Shown here: positions 1 to 6,945 of the stretch, one piece after another
Numbering within the stretch: the stretch's first letter is position 1
How the letters are laid out: each line of letters begins with the position of its first letter
NCBI GenBank assembly: GCA_937923375.1
Contig: CALAJG010000322.1
Coordinates: forward strand, 1 to 12,142
DNA: 12,142 nt
DNA from: an uncultured Leucothrix sp.
Lineage (GTDB): Bacteria; Pseudomonadota; Gammaproteobacteria; Thiotrichales; Thiotrichaceae
Direction of reading: 5' to 3'
Position numbers and translations under genes: made by a program
The notes under the pieces: generated by a model
Seen by the model: only the letters and a program-made list of their open reading frames with translations
Database searches by the model: none
Told to the model about the DNA's origin: nothing

Positions 1-399
1 CAGGCAACTTTTGATACGGTCATGGCCTTTATGGGCGCCATGGGAAAGGGTGATATGGACACCCTGACCAACATGATGGCTGACGACATGGTTTGGCAAA
101 ACGAAGGCGATAAGGCTATCCCGTGGATCGGTCCCTGGAAAGGTAAAGAAGAGATCATGAAGTTTCTGGGTATCTTCGGCAAAAACTTTAAAACCACAAA
201 GTGGGAAACGGAAGATGCCTTTGCACTAGGCGATACCGTTGCGATGTTTGGCAGCATGAATGGGATTACGACGCATTCTGGCAAAGAAATTGGTGATTTC
301 ACCTTTGCGCTACGTGCCAAAGTTAAGGATGGAAAGATCGTGCTTTGGAATTGGTTTGAAGATAGTTTTGCCGTGAGTAAAGCTTATAGCGGTAAATAA
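1..399 (+). CDS. SnoaL-like / NTF2-fold protein, 5'-partial
   Basis: Small alpha+beta-cone protein of the NTF2/SnoaL-like superfamily, which includes ketosteroid-isomerase-like enzymes and many uncharacterised cytosolic proteins. The reading frame is open to the window edge (QATFDTV precedes the first ATG at 22). The helix that begins this fold appears to start before that ATG, so the true start is probably upstream, although ATG 22 cannot be excluded. Visible family marks are the aromatic-rich DDMVWQNEGD segment, the PWIGPWKGKEEI turn-helix, and the C-terminal strand LWNWFEDSFAV, which closely resembles the usual SnoaL ending. No signal peptide is visible. It is convergent to the polysaccharide operon, with only 30 bp between stop codons, and is probably an unrelated chromosomal flank. 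Substrate unknown. The fold assignment is fairly secure; any enzymatic function is not. Confidence 0.8.
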   Translation, partial: QATFDTVMAFMGAMGKGDMDTLTNMMADDMVWQNEGDKAIPWIGPWKGKEEIMKFLGIFGKNFKTTKWETEDAFALGDTVAMFGSMNGITTHSGKEIGDFTFALRAKVKDGKIVLWNWFEDSFAVSKAYSGK

Positions 400-415
400 T
401 TGCTTCCCCTGCAAT

Positions 416-444
416 CCTACTCCGTCATTTCATGGCGGAGTAGG
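416..444. terminator. Shared hairpin between convergent genes
   Basis: A perfect 9-bp inverted repeat (CCTACTCCG at 416-424, CGGAGTAGG at 436-444) encloses an 11-nt loop. It lies 17 bp past the SnoaL-like stop and directly over the end of the minus-strand glycosyltransferase gene, whose TGA (430-432) sits in the loop. The symmetrical, GC-rich stem suits a bidirectional transcription end. Neither side has a clear T-tract, so intrinsic termination is not certain; it may act with Rho or as an RNA-stabilising 3' end. Confidence 0.5.
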
Positions 445-1686
445 GCTCCATAAAACCTTACTAAAAACATTATCCCAGGTTTTCTCGACACAAGGGACGG
501 CATACTTCTTTGTAGAAAGGTATGCATTGTTTGAGAATTCTTCTAGGTGCTTATCATTTTTAAATAATTGAGTAAAGGCTTTAGCAAAATTATCAGCAGT
601 TAGTGGCGATACTAAATACCCATTTTTTCCACTTTCTAACAAATCACCCAAGTCTCCAACATCTGACGTGATGCTAGGAACACCTGTCATCATCGCTTGG
701 ATCAGAGCCTGTGAAAGGCCTTCAGAGTCGGAAGTTAGGACAAAGCATTTTGATTTTTGCAGCCATTGATTAACATCGTTTTGCCAACCGACAAAATAGA
801 TATCCTCTTCAATACCTAATTCCCTAGATAATTGTTGAAGAGCTGCTTTGTCAGGACCATCGCCAACGATAACAGCATTCAACCTTGGCAGTTGGGACTT
901 AGCTTGCTTAATAGCATATAGAAGTCGGTCGACACGCTTAACCTGAGAAAGACGACCGATAAGGATCAAGTCGTATATTTTATTTTCATCTGGGGCAGGC
1001 GTAAAAACCTTATCATCAAAACCTCCGGGAACTATCTCAAAATTGGTGGTAACTCCTTTGCTTTTAAAATAGGTAATGGCACTAGTTCCCATCGATATAA
1101 CCAGATCCATTTCATTGACCGATTTAATAAGAATTTTCTCTATAAACAGGTCTTCTTGTCCAATACGGTTGAAGATTCGATTTTCAGTTTCAATCCCTCC
1201 TCTATTAACTTCAGTAGGGCCGCCGCCGCAAATATAAACCGCCTTAGCCCCAATTAATTTAGACAAAATTGCAACAAGTAAACCATTCACCAATAGATGA
1301 AAACCAACAAGAACATCGGGTCTTTCTTTGATTGCAATCCACGTGAAGTAAAGTAACCGAGCACCAACTCTTCCTGAGACTTTAGTTAGCCATTTGGGGG
1401 CATAAACCCCTGAAACTTTATTCATTTCTGGTACTGGTGTGGACGCAACCATTGTTAACGTTGAACACGCGCTGGCATTTGCCATTGGGCGCAAATGCGT
1501 AATTAGCCAGTGGTCTGAATAGAAAGTGCCCGTTGCTAAAATGCGAAGCTTAGTTTTACGTTTTGTTTCTTTACGTTTAAACAACTTGAGGCAACTCATT
1601 AATCCGTAATACACGACTAAAATCACCCTTAAAAACCAGCGGTAGATGTGTTGAATAGTTGTGGCACTAGTGCTTTTATCGGTCAT
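430..1686 (-). CDS. GT4-family glycosyltransferase (GT-B fold)
   Basis: Retaining GT-B glycosyltransferase of family 4, likely to add a sugar from a nucleotide donor to the lipid-linked repeat unit on the cytoplasmic face of the inner membrane. The N-terminal acceptor domain covers about residues 46-220 and includes the ICGGGPTEVNRGG segment (152-164). The C-terminal Glycos_transf_1 domain starts near 238 and carries IGRLSQVKR (243-251), VGDGP (274-278) and the EX7E region SEGLSQALIQAMMTG. The second acid of EX7E is glutamine here (E322, Q330; codon CAA). Residues 1-45 are an extra basic/hydrophobic stretch before the first beta-strand (KLRILATG) and may anchor the protein to the membrane. 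The ATG lies 2 bp after the upstream stop, with GGTG about 7 nt ahead. It is the last gene of the operon. Donor and acceptor cannot be read from sequence. Confidence 0.9.
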   Translation of the reverse strand: MTDKSTSATTIQHIYRWFLRVILVVYYGLMSCLKLFKRKETKRKTKLRILATGTFYSDHWLITHLRPMANASACSTLTMVASTPVPEMNKVSGVYAPKWLTKVSGRVGARLLYFTWIAIKERPDVLVGFHLLVNGLLVAILSKLIGAKAVYICGGGPTEVNRGGIETENRIFNRIGQEDLFIEKILIKSVNEMDLVISMGTSAITYFKSKGVTTNFEIVPGGFDDKVFTPAPDENKIYDLILIGRLSQVKRVDRLLYAIKQAKSQLPRLNAVIVGDGPDKAALQQLSRELGIEEDIYFVGWQNDVNQWLQKSKCFVLTSDSEGLSQALIQAMMTGVPSITSDVGDLGDLLESGKNGYLVSPLTADNFAKAFTQLFKNDKHLEEFSNNAYLSTKKYAVPCVEKTWDNVFSKVLWSPTPP

Positions 1687-1688
1687 TG

Positions 1689-2921
1689 TTAATCACCAGT
1701 GGTTTGAAAAGGAAAACGCAAGGGTTCCCATTTAATCGAGATACTTCGTCGACCGGTTGTATCTGCCGCATTTAATTCTAAAGCACTGAATTTAATACCA
1801 TTAATGAATAGGTGTGTTTGTGCCGGTTCATCAACGTACCAGGTTAACCCGTTAAGGTCTTCTCCAGTGTATGCTGTTGTCACATGAATATGCGTTTCTT
1901 TCCCTACCCGTTTTTCCTCAAAAACTAATCCTTCAAGCGTTCGCGTATATCCTAGTAATCGACGGGTTGTGGCAGTTAAAATCTTCTTGCTCTGCTGAAA
2001 ACTTGCCAATAATTCAAATGCTTGGACCGTTTCATTGGCAAAAGGCTGCTCGGTTCGATGAATCTTGCCAAGATGCGTATAGAGTATGCTACAGCCTTTA
2101 TTTTTAACTAAGGTAGATAGTACCGGCTCAGTCAACACTTGATGGATATCGCGAGCAGTATCAAACATTGATATGCCACCCCATGAAGGATTGCAGCGTA
2201 AAAATTCGAGTACGGGTGTGCCATCTAATAGTGTCGTTTTTCGCAGTACTTTATTGGCTTTATGCATGGCATATTTTTGATTACCTAAGCGGGCCGCCCA
2301 GCCTTTAATAAACTCTTTTAATATTGTGTTTAGGGAGAGCTTTACTTCCTGCGGATTGAACAAACCTCCATAGCTACGATTGACATTCTGAGCGACGCAG
2401 CTTGTTACACGTCCTTTCCAAATAAAGGTTAGCTGACCATTTTTTATTGTTAAATCCGTGTGGTAAGCAGGTTTATCAGGAATAGCTCCTTGGCCTTGCA
2501 TTATGTCACTATCTAGATTTGTGGGGGCTTTGGCGTGATCGATCCACACTTCAATTTTTCGATCACCTCTACTTATTTCATTCCAACATTGCACTATTCT
2601 TTCACGAGAATTAATAAAGTCGCCAAAGGAATGTAAACAATCAATATGTCCGGACTCGATGAGCTGCCGCACTTTTTGACGGCCGTCATCATCGGTATTC
2701 GTGTATGAAAAGTTATGCTCTGGCATATCAAAGTAGATAGTATTGCCGACTTCTAACCCAACCCCTCGGCCTAATAAAGTACTTTCTGTAGTATTTAGGT
2801 ATCGCGCTGTTTCAAAGTATATTTCTTTATTCGGTGTTTCATCTAAATCACTACAGATTGCAAGCATGGATTGGTAAGGATAGGGGTAAGCACGAAGTTC
2901 AACAGGTAAGTTAGGACTCAT
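1689..2921 (-). CDS. Divergent polysaccharide deacetylase-like (NodB-fold) protein
   Basis: This 410-residue protein resembles distant members of the NodB/polysaccharide-deacetylase superfamily. Seen in sequence: an early strand ending in acids (ICSDLDET, D25 and D27), a strand with HSFGDF (H97, D101) where canonical enzymes have HSxxH, WIDHA (H129), and a late ILYTHLGK strand (H283) like NodB motif 5. The last ~90 residues look like a beta-rich appendage that may bind carbohydrate (WYVDEPAQTHLFINGIKF). There is no signal peptide, so it should act in the cytoplasm on a sugar nucleotide or lipid-linked intermediate. The start overlaps the amidotransferase stop as ATGA and has a strong GGAGGAG ribosome site. 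If it is an esterase or amidase, the changed metal motif suggests altered metal binding; it may instead be a non-catalytic or repurposed fold. Family placement is moderately sure, activity unknown. Confidence 0.65.
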   Translation of the reverse strand: MSPNLPVELRAYPYPYQSMLAICSDLDETPNKEIYFETARYLNTTESTLLGRGVGLEVGNTIYFDMPEHNFSYTNTDDDGRQKVRQLIESGHIDCLHSFGDFINSRERIVQCWNEISRGDRKIEVWIDHAKAPTNLDSDIMQGQGAIPDKPAYHTDLTIKNGQLTFIWKGRVTSCVAQNVNRSYGGLFNPQEVKLSLNTILKEFIKGWAARLGNQKYAMHKANKVLRKTTLLDGTPVLEFLRCNPSWGGISMFDTARDIHQVLTEPVLSTLVKNKGCSILYTHLGKIHRTEQPFANETVQAFELLASFQQSKKILTATTRRLLGYTRTLEGLVFEEKRVGKETHIHVTTAYTGEDLNGLTWYVDEPAQTHLFINGIKFSALELNAADTTGRRSISIKWEPLRFPFQTTGD

Positions 2922-4777
2922 GAATGTTGACTCCTCCAGATTGCAAACATCAAAAGAGCAAACATTTGGCGACTACGATCGGGCTTTTGAGCTAAATGCT
3001 GCCTCCAGAGTTTTTCGACTGCTGAATATTCCATATGAGAAAAATGAGGGGCGTTCCTATCAAGTAGGATAGCTTCTACCCAGTCTCTCCATATACCTCT
3101 TGACCAAGCGCCAAACGGGACTTGAAATCCTTTCTTCTTGCGATGAACAATTTCTGTAGGTAAATAACTCTCAGCCATCTTCTTATGTACAATTTTACTT
3201 CGTGACAGGGCAACCCTATAAGAAAGTGGTAGCGATTCAACAAATCCAACCAAATCGATATCAAGCATTGGAACTCGTGCTTCTAATGCACTGGCCATTG
3301 ATATTTTATCGCCATACAGCAATAGATCATCGGCGAGGTTCATGCGAGTGTCCATCCTCATCATTTCTTCAGCCGGCTCACAACCAGCTGAAGAAAGCCA
3401 TTGATGCCATTGTCCCATCAGTTTGTGCGCTTGATTTTTTTGTCTGTTACGTCCGGTTAGTTGAAGGCGATCTTGCGCAGGAAAGAGCGCGCATGCCTCA
3501 ACAAATCGATCAATGGTGCCGTTCACAGATAATGTGCGTAGCCCACGTTCCAACGTTTCGGATCTGGTATCTAATGAAGGCACAGCACCTTTTAATAGTT
3601 TCCAAATTGGAGCGAAAGGAAGCATTTTCCGAACCATTTCTACCTGATAGCGGCGATACCCTCCCCAAGGCTCATCAGTTCCTTGTCCTGTTAGAACAAC
3701 AGTTACATCTTCCCGAGCACGCTGAACCAAATACCACATAGGCAAAATTGAGGTGGTTCCAAGAGGTTCTTCAACTGAAGCTAAGATAGCGGGGAAGGCC
3801 TGTTGCAACATATCGGGTGTGACGGTTACATGGTGATGAGGTAAACCGAGTACTCGTGCTGTTTCTTCAGCATCTGAAATTTCACATTCATCATGCTCAC
3901 GCCCAAAACCGACTGTAAAGCATGGTAGCTTATGACCTGCATCACGGGCGATAGCGGCAACTAGTGCAGAATCAATACCGCCTGAAAGCAACAGACCTAT
4001 AGGAACATCAGATAGCAGTTGTTTTCCTACTGCTTGTTTTAATACTGCTTCGTAAGCAGTAATTGCCTCATCCATCGAACCTTGAAAACGGTCTTTCTGC
4101 GGAGTTATATATTTGTGACTCTCATAATGACCGCTAGCGATATTCATGCTCAAGATATGTCCCGGAGCAAGACGTTTAACACCATTCCAAAGAGTTAGTG
4201 GTGACGGAACATAGCGTAAAGTCAAAAATGTATCCAAGGCATCTTCGTTCAAGTCTCCATCGACTTGTCCTAATGCCTTTAACGCACGTACTTCTGAGGC
4301 AAATAGAAAGCTATCAGTGCTGTTATCATGGCACTTAGCGTAATACAAAGGTTTGATACCAAAAGGATCACGAACCAGATATAACTTTCCTTCTTGCCTA
4401 TCCAATGCTGCAAAAGCAAAGAAACCATTGAGTTTTTGTGCAACCTTCTCAACGTCGTTAGTTTGAGCAATCAATTCAATCAATGTTTCTGTATCAGAGT
4501 GCCCTATGAATTCACAATCAAGCTCTTTACGAAGCTCAAGATGATTATAAATCTCACCGTTATAGCTTATCCACCAACGCTGGTTCTTGCTCTGCATAGG
4601 TTGATGGCCCGCAGGACTTAAATCAAGAATGGCTAAGCGAGCATGTGCGAGTTGAACAGTTTTTCCCTGTACTTCAAAACTCTCTTTACCGAAGCTGTCT
4701 GGGCCTCGATGACGTAGGCTAGAAATCGCTTCATCTAGATTTTGATTGCTATTTACGCTGCCGATAACACCACACAT
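2918..4777 (-). CDS. Asparagine-synthetase-like glutamine amidotransferase
   Basis: Two-domain enzyme of the glutamine-hydrolysing asparagine synthetase (AsnB) family. The N-terminal class II glutaminase releases ammonia, and the C-terminal ATP-pyrophosphatase domain adenylates a carboxylate to form an amide. Seen: nucleophile C2 right after Met1, RHRGPD (22-27), R47, YNGEIYNH (N73, G74) and D95 for glutamine binding. The PP-loop is SGGIDS (265-270). The usual GEGADE loop reads GQGTDE (364-369), so the glutamate considered important in E. coli AsnB is glutamine (Q365). The 619-residue length is normal. In surface-polysaccharide loci, homologues such as WbpS are linked to amidating uronic acids; with a UDP-sugar dehydrogenase encoded in the same locus, that is the likeliest role here. 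Plain asparagine synthesis remains possible. The ATG overlaps the upstream TAA by one base, with AAGGTGA upstream at 4784-4790. Confidence 0.9.
   Translation of the reverse strand: MCGVIGSVNSNQNLDEAISSLRHRGPDSFGKESFEVQGKTVQLAHARLAILDLSPAGHQPMQSKNQRWWISYNGEIYNHLELRKELDCEFIGHSDTETLIELIAQTNDVEKVAQKLNGFFAFAALDRQEGKLYLVRDPFGIKPLYYAKCHDNSTDSFLFASEVRALKALGQVDGDLNEDALDTFLTLRYVPSPLTLWNGVKRLAPGHILSMNIASGHYESHKYITPQKDRFQGSMDEAITAYEAVLKQAVGKQLLSDVPIGLLLSGGIDSALVAAIARDAGHKLPCFTVGFGREHDECEISDAEETARVLGLPHHHVTVTPDMLQQAFPAILASVEEPLGTTSILPMWYLVQRAREDVTVVLTGQGTDEPWGGYRRYQVEMVRKMLPFAPIWKLLKGAVPSLDTRSETLERGLRTLSVNGTIDRFVEACALFPAQDRLQLTGRNRQKNQAHKLMGQWHQWLSSAGCEPAEEMMRMDTRMNLADDLLLYGDKISMASALEARVPMLDIDLVGFVESLPLSYRVALSRSKIVHKKMAESYLPTEIVHRKKKGFQVPFGAWSRGIWRDWVEAILLDRNAPHFSHMEYSAVEKLWRQHLAQKPDRSRQMFALLMFAIWRSQHS
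2931..2937 (-). promoter_or_regulatory. Strong Shine-Dalgarno for the divergent NodB-like gene
   Basis: On the minus strand this reads GGAGGAG, 9 nt before the ATG at 2921. It lies inside the last codons of the amidotransferase gene. It supports the ATGA-overlapping start and suggests independent, strong initiation as well as coupling. Confidence 0.7.
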
Positions 4778-5937
4778 TACGCTTCACCTTTTTCAGTAAA
4801 TAATTTACTTCTAGCTAGCTTAAAAGGGGCTATGCCCCAGCGTTGAAAGTTTTGTCCACGTTTAAGGCCGAATATATCGAGCTTGCAGTACCAGTCATTT
4901 TTGTTGCTAAAGCTGGCGCAAACATGTTTATCAAAATGCCGAGCCTTTTCAATTTCGTTAAACTCGATTAACAAACCCAGATATTCTGCTTGATCGTAGA
5001 GATCCCAAACATAAGGATCTTTAATCTGTTTCACGATAAAGCGACGGCACAACTTACTTTCATCATCATAAAAGCGAGTTTGGATAAACTTCCAGCCTTT
5101 GCTTATAGCAGCCTGACTCGAAGTGGAAATTTCAGGTAACAAGTTCTGGACTTTCAACAGGTTTTTTATGACGAAACATGAATGGAAACAGTCGATAAAA
5201 TTGCCAGGATCTTTATCCGCATAATAATCCCAGGATCCATCATCATGTTGCTGTTCGATTATCCATTGCGATATTTTCTTCACTTTATCCAGGGCGTAGC
5301 GCCTGTTTTGCTTATGCCCATGAACGGCGTGCAATGCATAAGCAAAAGCCGCATAACTATTCGCATTAATCACCATCCGGGGTTCATCAATAGGCGCATA
5401 AGAAAGCGCCAGTTGATTATCGCTCTGATACATAGTTCTCAGGCTTTCAAGAAACCCCCAAGTATTCAGGAACGTCTGCATTGCTTTTTCATTGACACTT
5501 GGATAGCTCGAAAGTACTAACAAAGCCTCCATTGCATAGGGTGTATGTGTGACAAAGGGTATTGTATCTGGATACAGGCCGTTTTTTGACATCCAGGAAA
5601 ATCCCAAACCCCAGCTGTAGTCAGTCTTTTCTGGTGACTCTGCGGCTGATTCAGTTAATTGAAAAAATAAAGTCGAGGCGAGTTGGTCGTTCAATTGTCC
5701 TAACTGATGAAGACGTAAAATCTCATGAGCAATGACAATTGGATATGCCTTGGGCTGAGCACCTGTGAGACTACGGGTAATAGTGGGGGTCAGCCAGTCA
5801 AGTACGCCCAATGTAATCGCACCCACCTTGCCAATTAATTTACCGTTATAGTATTGCTCACGGATCTTGACACCTATGGCAGTGGACCAGAGGTCATAAG
5901 GGTCAAATGATTCGAGTCTTAATGTTTCTTTAGCCAT
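4777..5937 (-). CDS. Alpha/alpha-toroid (terpene-cyclase-like fold) protein of unknown function
   Basis: The 386-residue protein appears all-helical, with the look of prenyltransferase/squalene-cyclase-type toroids. Examples are SWGLGFSW (108-115), THTPYAMEALL (130-140), a QW-like repeat QQHDDGSWDYY (229-239) and NFIDCFHSCFVIKNLL (246-261), followed by WDLYDQAEYLGLL (311-323) and a C-terminal QRWGIAPF (365-372). There is no DXDD cyclase motif, signal peptide or membrane span. I do not recognise a characterised family. Similar toroids occur in glycoside hydrolases, polysaccharide lyases and uronyl C5-epimerases, so a cytoplasmic sugar-modifying role is a guess. I chose ATG 5937 (19-bp overlap with the upstream gene). 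The frame could begin at a TTG (5979), but that would overlap the upstream gene by 61 bp and has no ribosome site. No clear Shine-Dalgarno precedes 5937, so coupling is likely. It overlaps the amidotransferase start by 1 bp. Confidence 0.75.
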   Translation of the reverse strand: MAKETLRLESFDPYDLWSTAIGVKIREQYYNGKLIGKVGAITLGVLDWLTPTITRSLTGAQPKAYPIVIAHEILRLHQLGQLNDQLASTLFFQLTESAAESPEKTDYSWGLGFSWMSKNGLYPDTIPFVTHTPYAMEALLVLSSYPSVNEKAMQTFLNTWGFLESLRTMYQSDNQLALSYAPIDEPRMVINANSYAAFAYALHAVHGHKQNRRYALDKVKKISQWIIEQQHDDGSWDYYADKDPGNFIDCFHSCFVIKNLLKVQNLLPEISTSSQAAISKGWKFIQTRFYDDESKLCRRFIVKQIKDPYVWDLYDQAEYLGLLIEFNEIEKARHFDKHVCASFSNKNDWYCKLDIFGLKRGQNFQRWGIAPFKLARSKLFTEKGEA

Positions 5938-6941
5938 TGCTGATACGTGGTAAATTGATGGTTTTGCTGCACTGCCCAATCTAAGTATTTTTCAAATTCA
6001 AGTGCAGAACGCGTAGAAAAGTTTTTGGTATGTCCAATAGCAACTGCAGTTACATCCGGATCATCAGGAAATTTTCTTTGCCAGTTTTCAGTAATTTTAA
6101 TTAGCGCATTGGCAGGCATAGTGCTGATATCGAGCATTACATGGCCGAGGTTTGAGAGCTTTTTTAATTTAGAGAACAGGCGGGATTCATTAACTCCCGG
6201 AATACTGTATGAACCTTCACAACCATGAGGTGGCAGGTCATTTGTCATCCTGTCTAAGATAATGCCTAAATGGTTTAAAATACCAATTTTGCTTGTGGTA
6301 ATTGGTAACTCATAAATACCGTTTAAGGCAGGTTCCAAAACATCGGTATCTACTTTCCAATAAGCCATTTGTGGCGCTTTACTAAAATTAAACCAGTCAG
6401 CTCTTGAGTTGTTTTTTGCACCTGGTGCAACGGTCGAATCTATAGCTATATTATTTTCTTGTAAGGATTGAATAATCGAATGTGATGGTTGGATACACCA
6501 GCCACCGGCCCGAAAAGCAACGCATTGATAGTCAGCACAAACTGGTCGAATTAAATTTTCAAGCCACTCTTTGCCTGTTTTAATCAGTTGCGTCTGTTCA
6601 TCAATATCTAAGTTAGCAATACGCCACTTGTTACTATCAAGAGGGTTTAGTTGACCCTGGCTAAAGCTTGCATCTTGCCACTGTGGATGAAGATGAAGTT
6701 GCACATCGTGTCCTTCTTTACTTGCTTGCTGTAGCTGTTGGCAAACGAGATCGGCTTCTGACTTACGCAAATTGGAGGCTTGAAATGCACTAATTTCCAT
6801 CGTTTCGGCAAATATTGATAACAAGGCACCATATTGGGAACATAAGTTAAGGATGTTATCTAAAGGTTTGACCATGCAAGAATCCATACAACCACTGCCA
6901 TCGCCAAATATTTCATAATCTATAGAAAGAATGATATTCAT
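5919..6941 (-). CDS. Polysaccharide deacetylase-family protein (NodB fold)
   Basis: Cytoplasmic protein of the glycoside hydrolase/deacetylase barrel superfamily (340 residues). It likely removes an acyl group, such as N-acetyl, from a sugar intermediate. Seen: ILSIDYEIFGDG at the N-terminus (D8, E10 in motif 1), VQLHLHPQW with H83 and H85 in the metal-site position, FRAGGW (R144) as motif 3, a buried VMLDIS strand near 268-273 and a late AIGHTKNF (H304). The divergent motif 2 (HxH rather than HSxxH) matches a subgroup common in O-antigen and exopolysaccharide loci. An ATG at 6986 would add 15 residues but overlap the polymerase gene. I chose ATG 6941 because AAAGGGG sits about 10 nt upstream, the protein then begins directly with the first beta-strand, and only 4 bp separate it from the upstream stop. 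Substrate unknown. Confidence 0.82.
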   Translation of the reverse strand: MNIILSIDYEIFGDGSGCMDSCMVKPLDNILNLCSQYGALLSIFAETMEISAFQASNLRKSEADLVCQQLQQASKEGHDVQLHLHPQWQDASFSQGQLNPLDSNKWRIANLDIDEQTQLIKTGKEWLENLIRPVCADYQCVAFRAGGWCIQPSHSIIQSLQENNIAIDSTVAPGAKNNSRADWFNFSKAPQMAYWKVDTDVLEPALNGIYELPITTSKIGILNHLGIILDRMTNDLPPHGCEGSYSIPGVNESRLFSKLKKLSNLGHVMLDISTMPANALIKITENWQRKFPDDPDVTAVAIGHTKNFSTRSALEFEKYLDWAVQQNHQFTTYQQWLKKH

Positions 6942-6945
6942 CAGA

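Noticed and set aside
3202..3741. 179-codon plus-strand open frame
   Set aside because: It lies antisense inside the amidotransferase gene, whose catalytic motifs are intact; the product has no recognisable domain and there is no operon context.
5182..5520. 112-codon plus-strand open frame
   Set aside because: Antisense to the toroid gene, with no family resemblance; treated as a shadow.
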